Source: JANQIV01 sp050117315 (lineage in GTDB: Bacteria > Bacteroidota > Ignavibacteria > Ignavibacteriales > Melioribacteraceae). From it: 5,157 nucleotides of DNA. This document shows, one piece after another, positions 5,038 through 5,157 of the stretch (its first letter is position 1; every line of letters begins with the position of its first letter). The notes below the pieces were generated by a model that worked only from the letters and a program-made list of their open reading frames with translations, ran no database searches and had not been told where the DNA came from. The stretch covers positions 1 through 5,157 of the forward strand of contig JASFMY010000207.1 of NCBI GenBank assembly GCA_050117315.1, given 5' to 3'. A program made the translations under genes and the position numbers.

Positions 5038-5157
5038 ATCGGGTAGGAGGCGGAGTAATCCGCCGTCCCCCCACACCACCCGGCATACGTTTCTTCGTAC
5101 CAAGGCGGTTTCCAATAAGCTAACCACTCTTGTGGTTAAGGCTCTCTGTCTTTCCAA
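5038..5157 (-). mobile_element. Group II intron, 3' end (domains V and VI), partial
   Basis: The minus strand from the right edge carries the hallmarks of a bacterial group II intron's 3' end, a self-splicing retroelement. A 7-bp hairpin (5121-5138) is followed by a domain V-like stem (5109-5075). Its lower stem pairs ACCGCCT with GGGTGGT; after one bulged T come GG/CC, a two-base TG bulge, TACG/CGTA, and an AAGAAA loop. Domain VI follows as GGCGGA-TTAC-TCCGCC (5064-5049). It ends in CCTACCCGAT, with a candidate bulged branch-point A at 5044, six bases before the proposed 3' end at 5038. The domain VI loop and GTGGTGTGGGGGGACGG linker match intron ends I recall. The 5' part and any reverse transcriptase gene would lie to the right of the window. 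The six-base AAGAAA loop in place of a short GNRA-type loop is unusual and may affect activity. Confidence 0.75.

Overview
The window looks like an AT-rich chromosomal segment from the Bacteroidota/Chlorobiota/Ignavibacteriota side of the bacterial tree. The main clue is a FlgD-like module with an NYPNPF motif, of the kind that serves as the type IX secretion (T9SS) type A sorting domain in those groups. GTCATTTCGACC-type interspersed palindromes and strong GGAG ribosome binding sites are compatible with this. The exact taxon cannot be fixed from the sequence alone.

Left part (1-2408, minus strand): two secreted-protein genes lie in tandem, 50 bp apart. The upstream gene (514-2388) is complete. 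It encodes a 624-residue protein with a signal peptide, a beta-sandwich carrier domain interrupted by a T9SS-sorting-like module, a PKD-like domain, and an internalin-type leucine-rich repeat (LRR) domain that runs to the C-terminus. The downstream gene (from 463, leaving the window at base 1) starts with an almost identical head: 1-483 and 1926-2408 match at 470 of 483 bases with no gaps. The pair looks like one conserved secretion head placed on at least two proteins, and the second one's C-terminal domain lies outside the window.

Middle (2389-4240): a divergent spacer with candidate promoters precedes a plus-strand gene for a DUF819 (YjcL-like) polytopic membrane protein. Its true start is more likely the TTG at 3095, which has a well-placed AAGGA, than the ATG at 2828. 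It has no evident functional link to the LRR genes.

Right part (4241-5157): there is no credible protein gene here. The first 800 bases are crowded with palindromes: a 161-bp nested element with 14-bp perfect terminal inverted repeats, a 30-bp gapless perfect palindrome, a 12-bp-stem hairpin, and a three-hairpin cluster resembling REP-type repeats. The last 120 bases are the 3' end of a group II intron on the minus strand (domains V and VI recognisable). Its body and any reverse transcriptase gene would lie to the right of the window. The region reads as a safe landing zone for small mobile and repetitive elements behind the membrane-protein gene.
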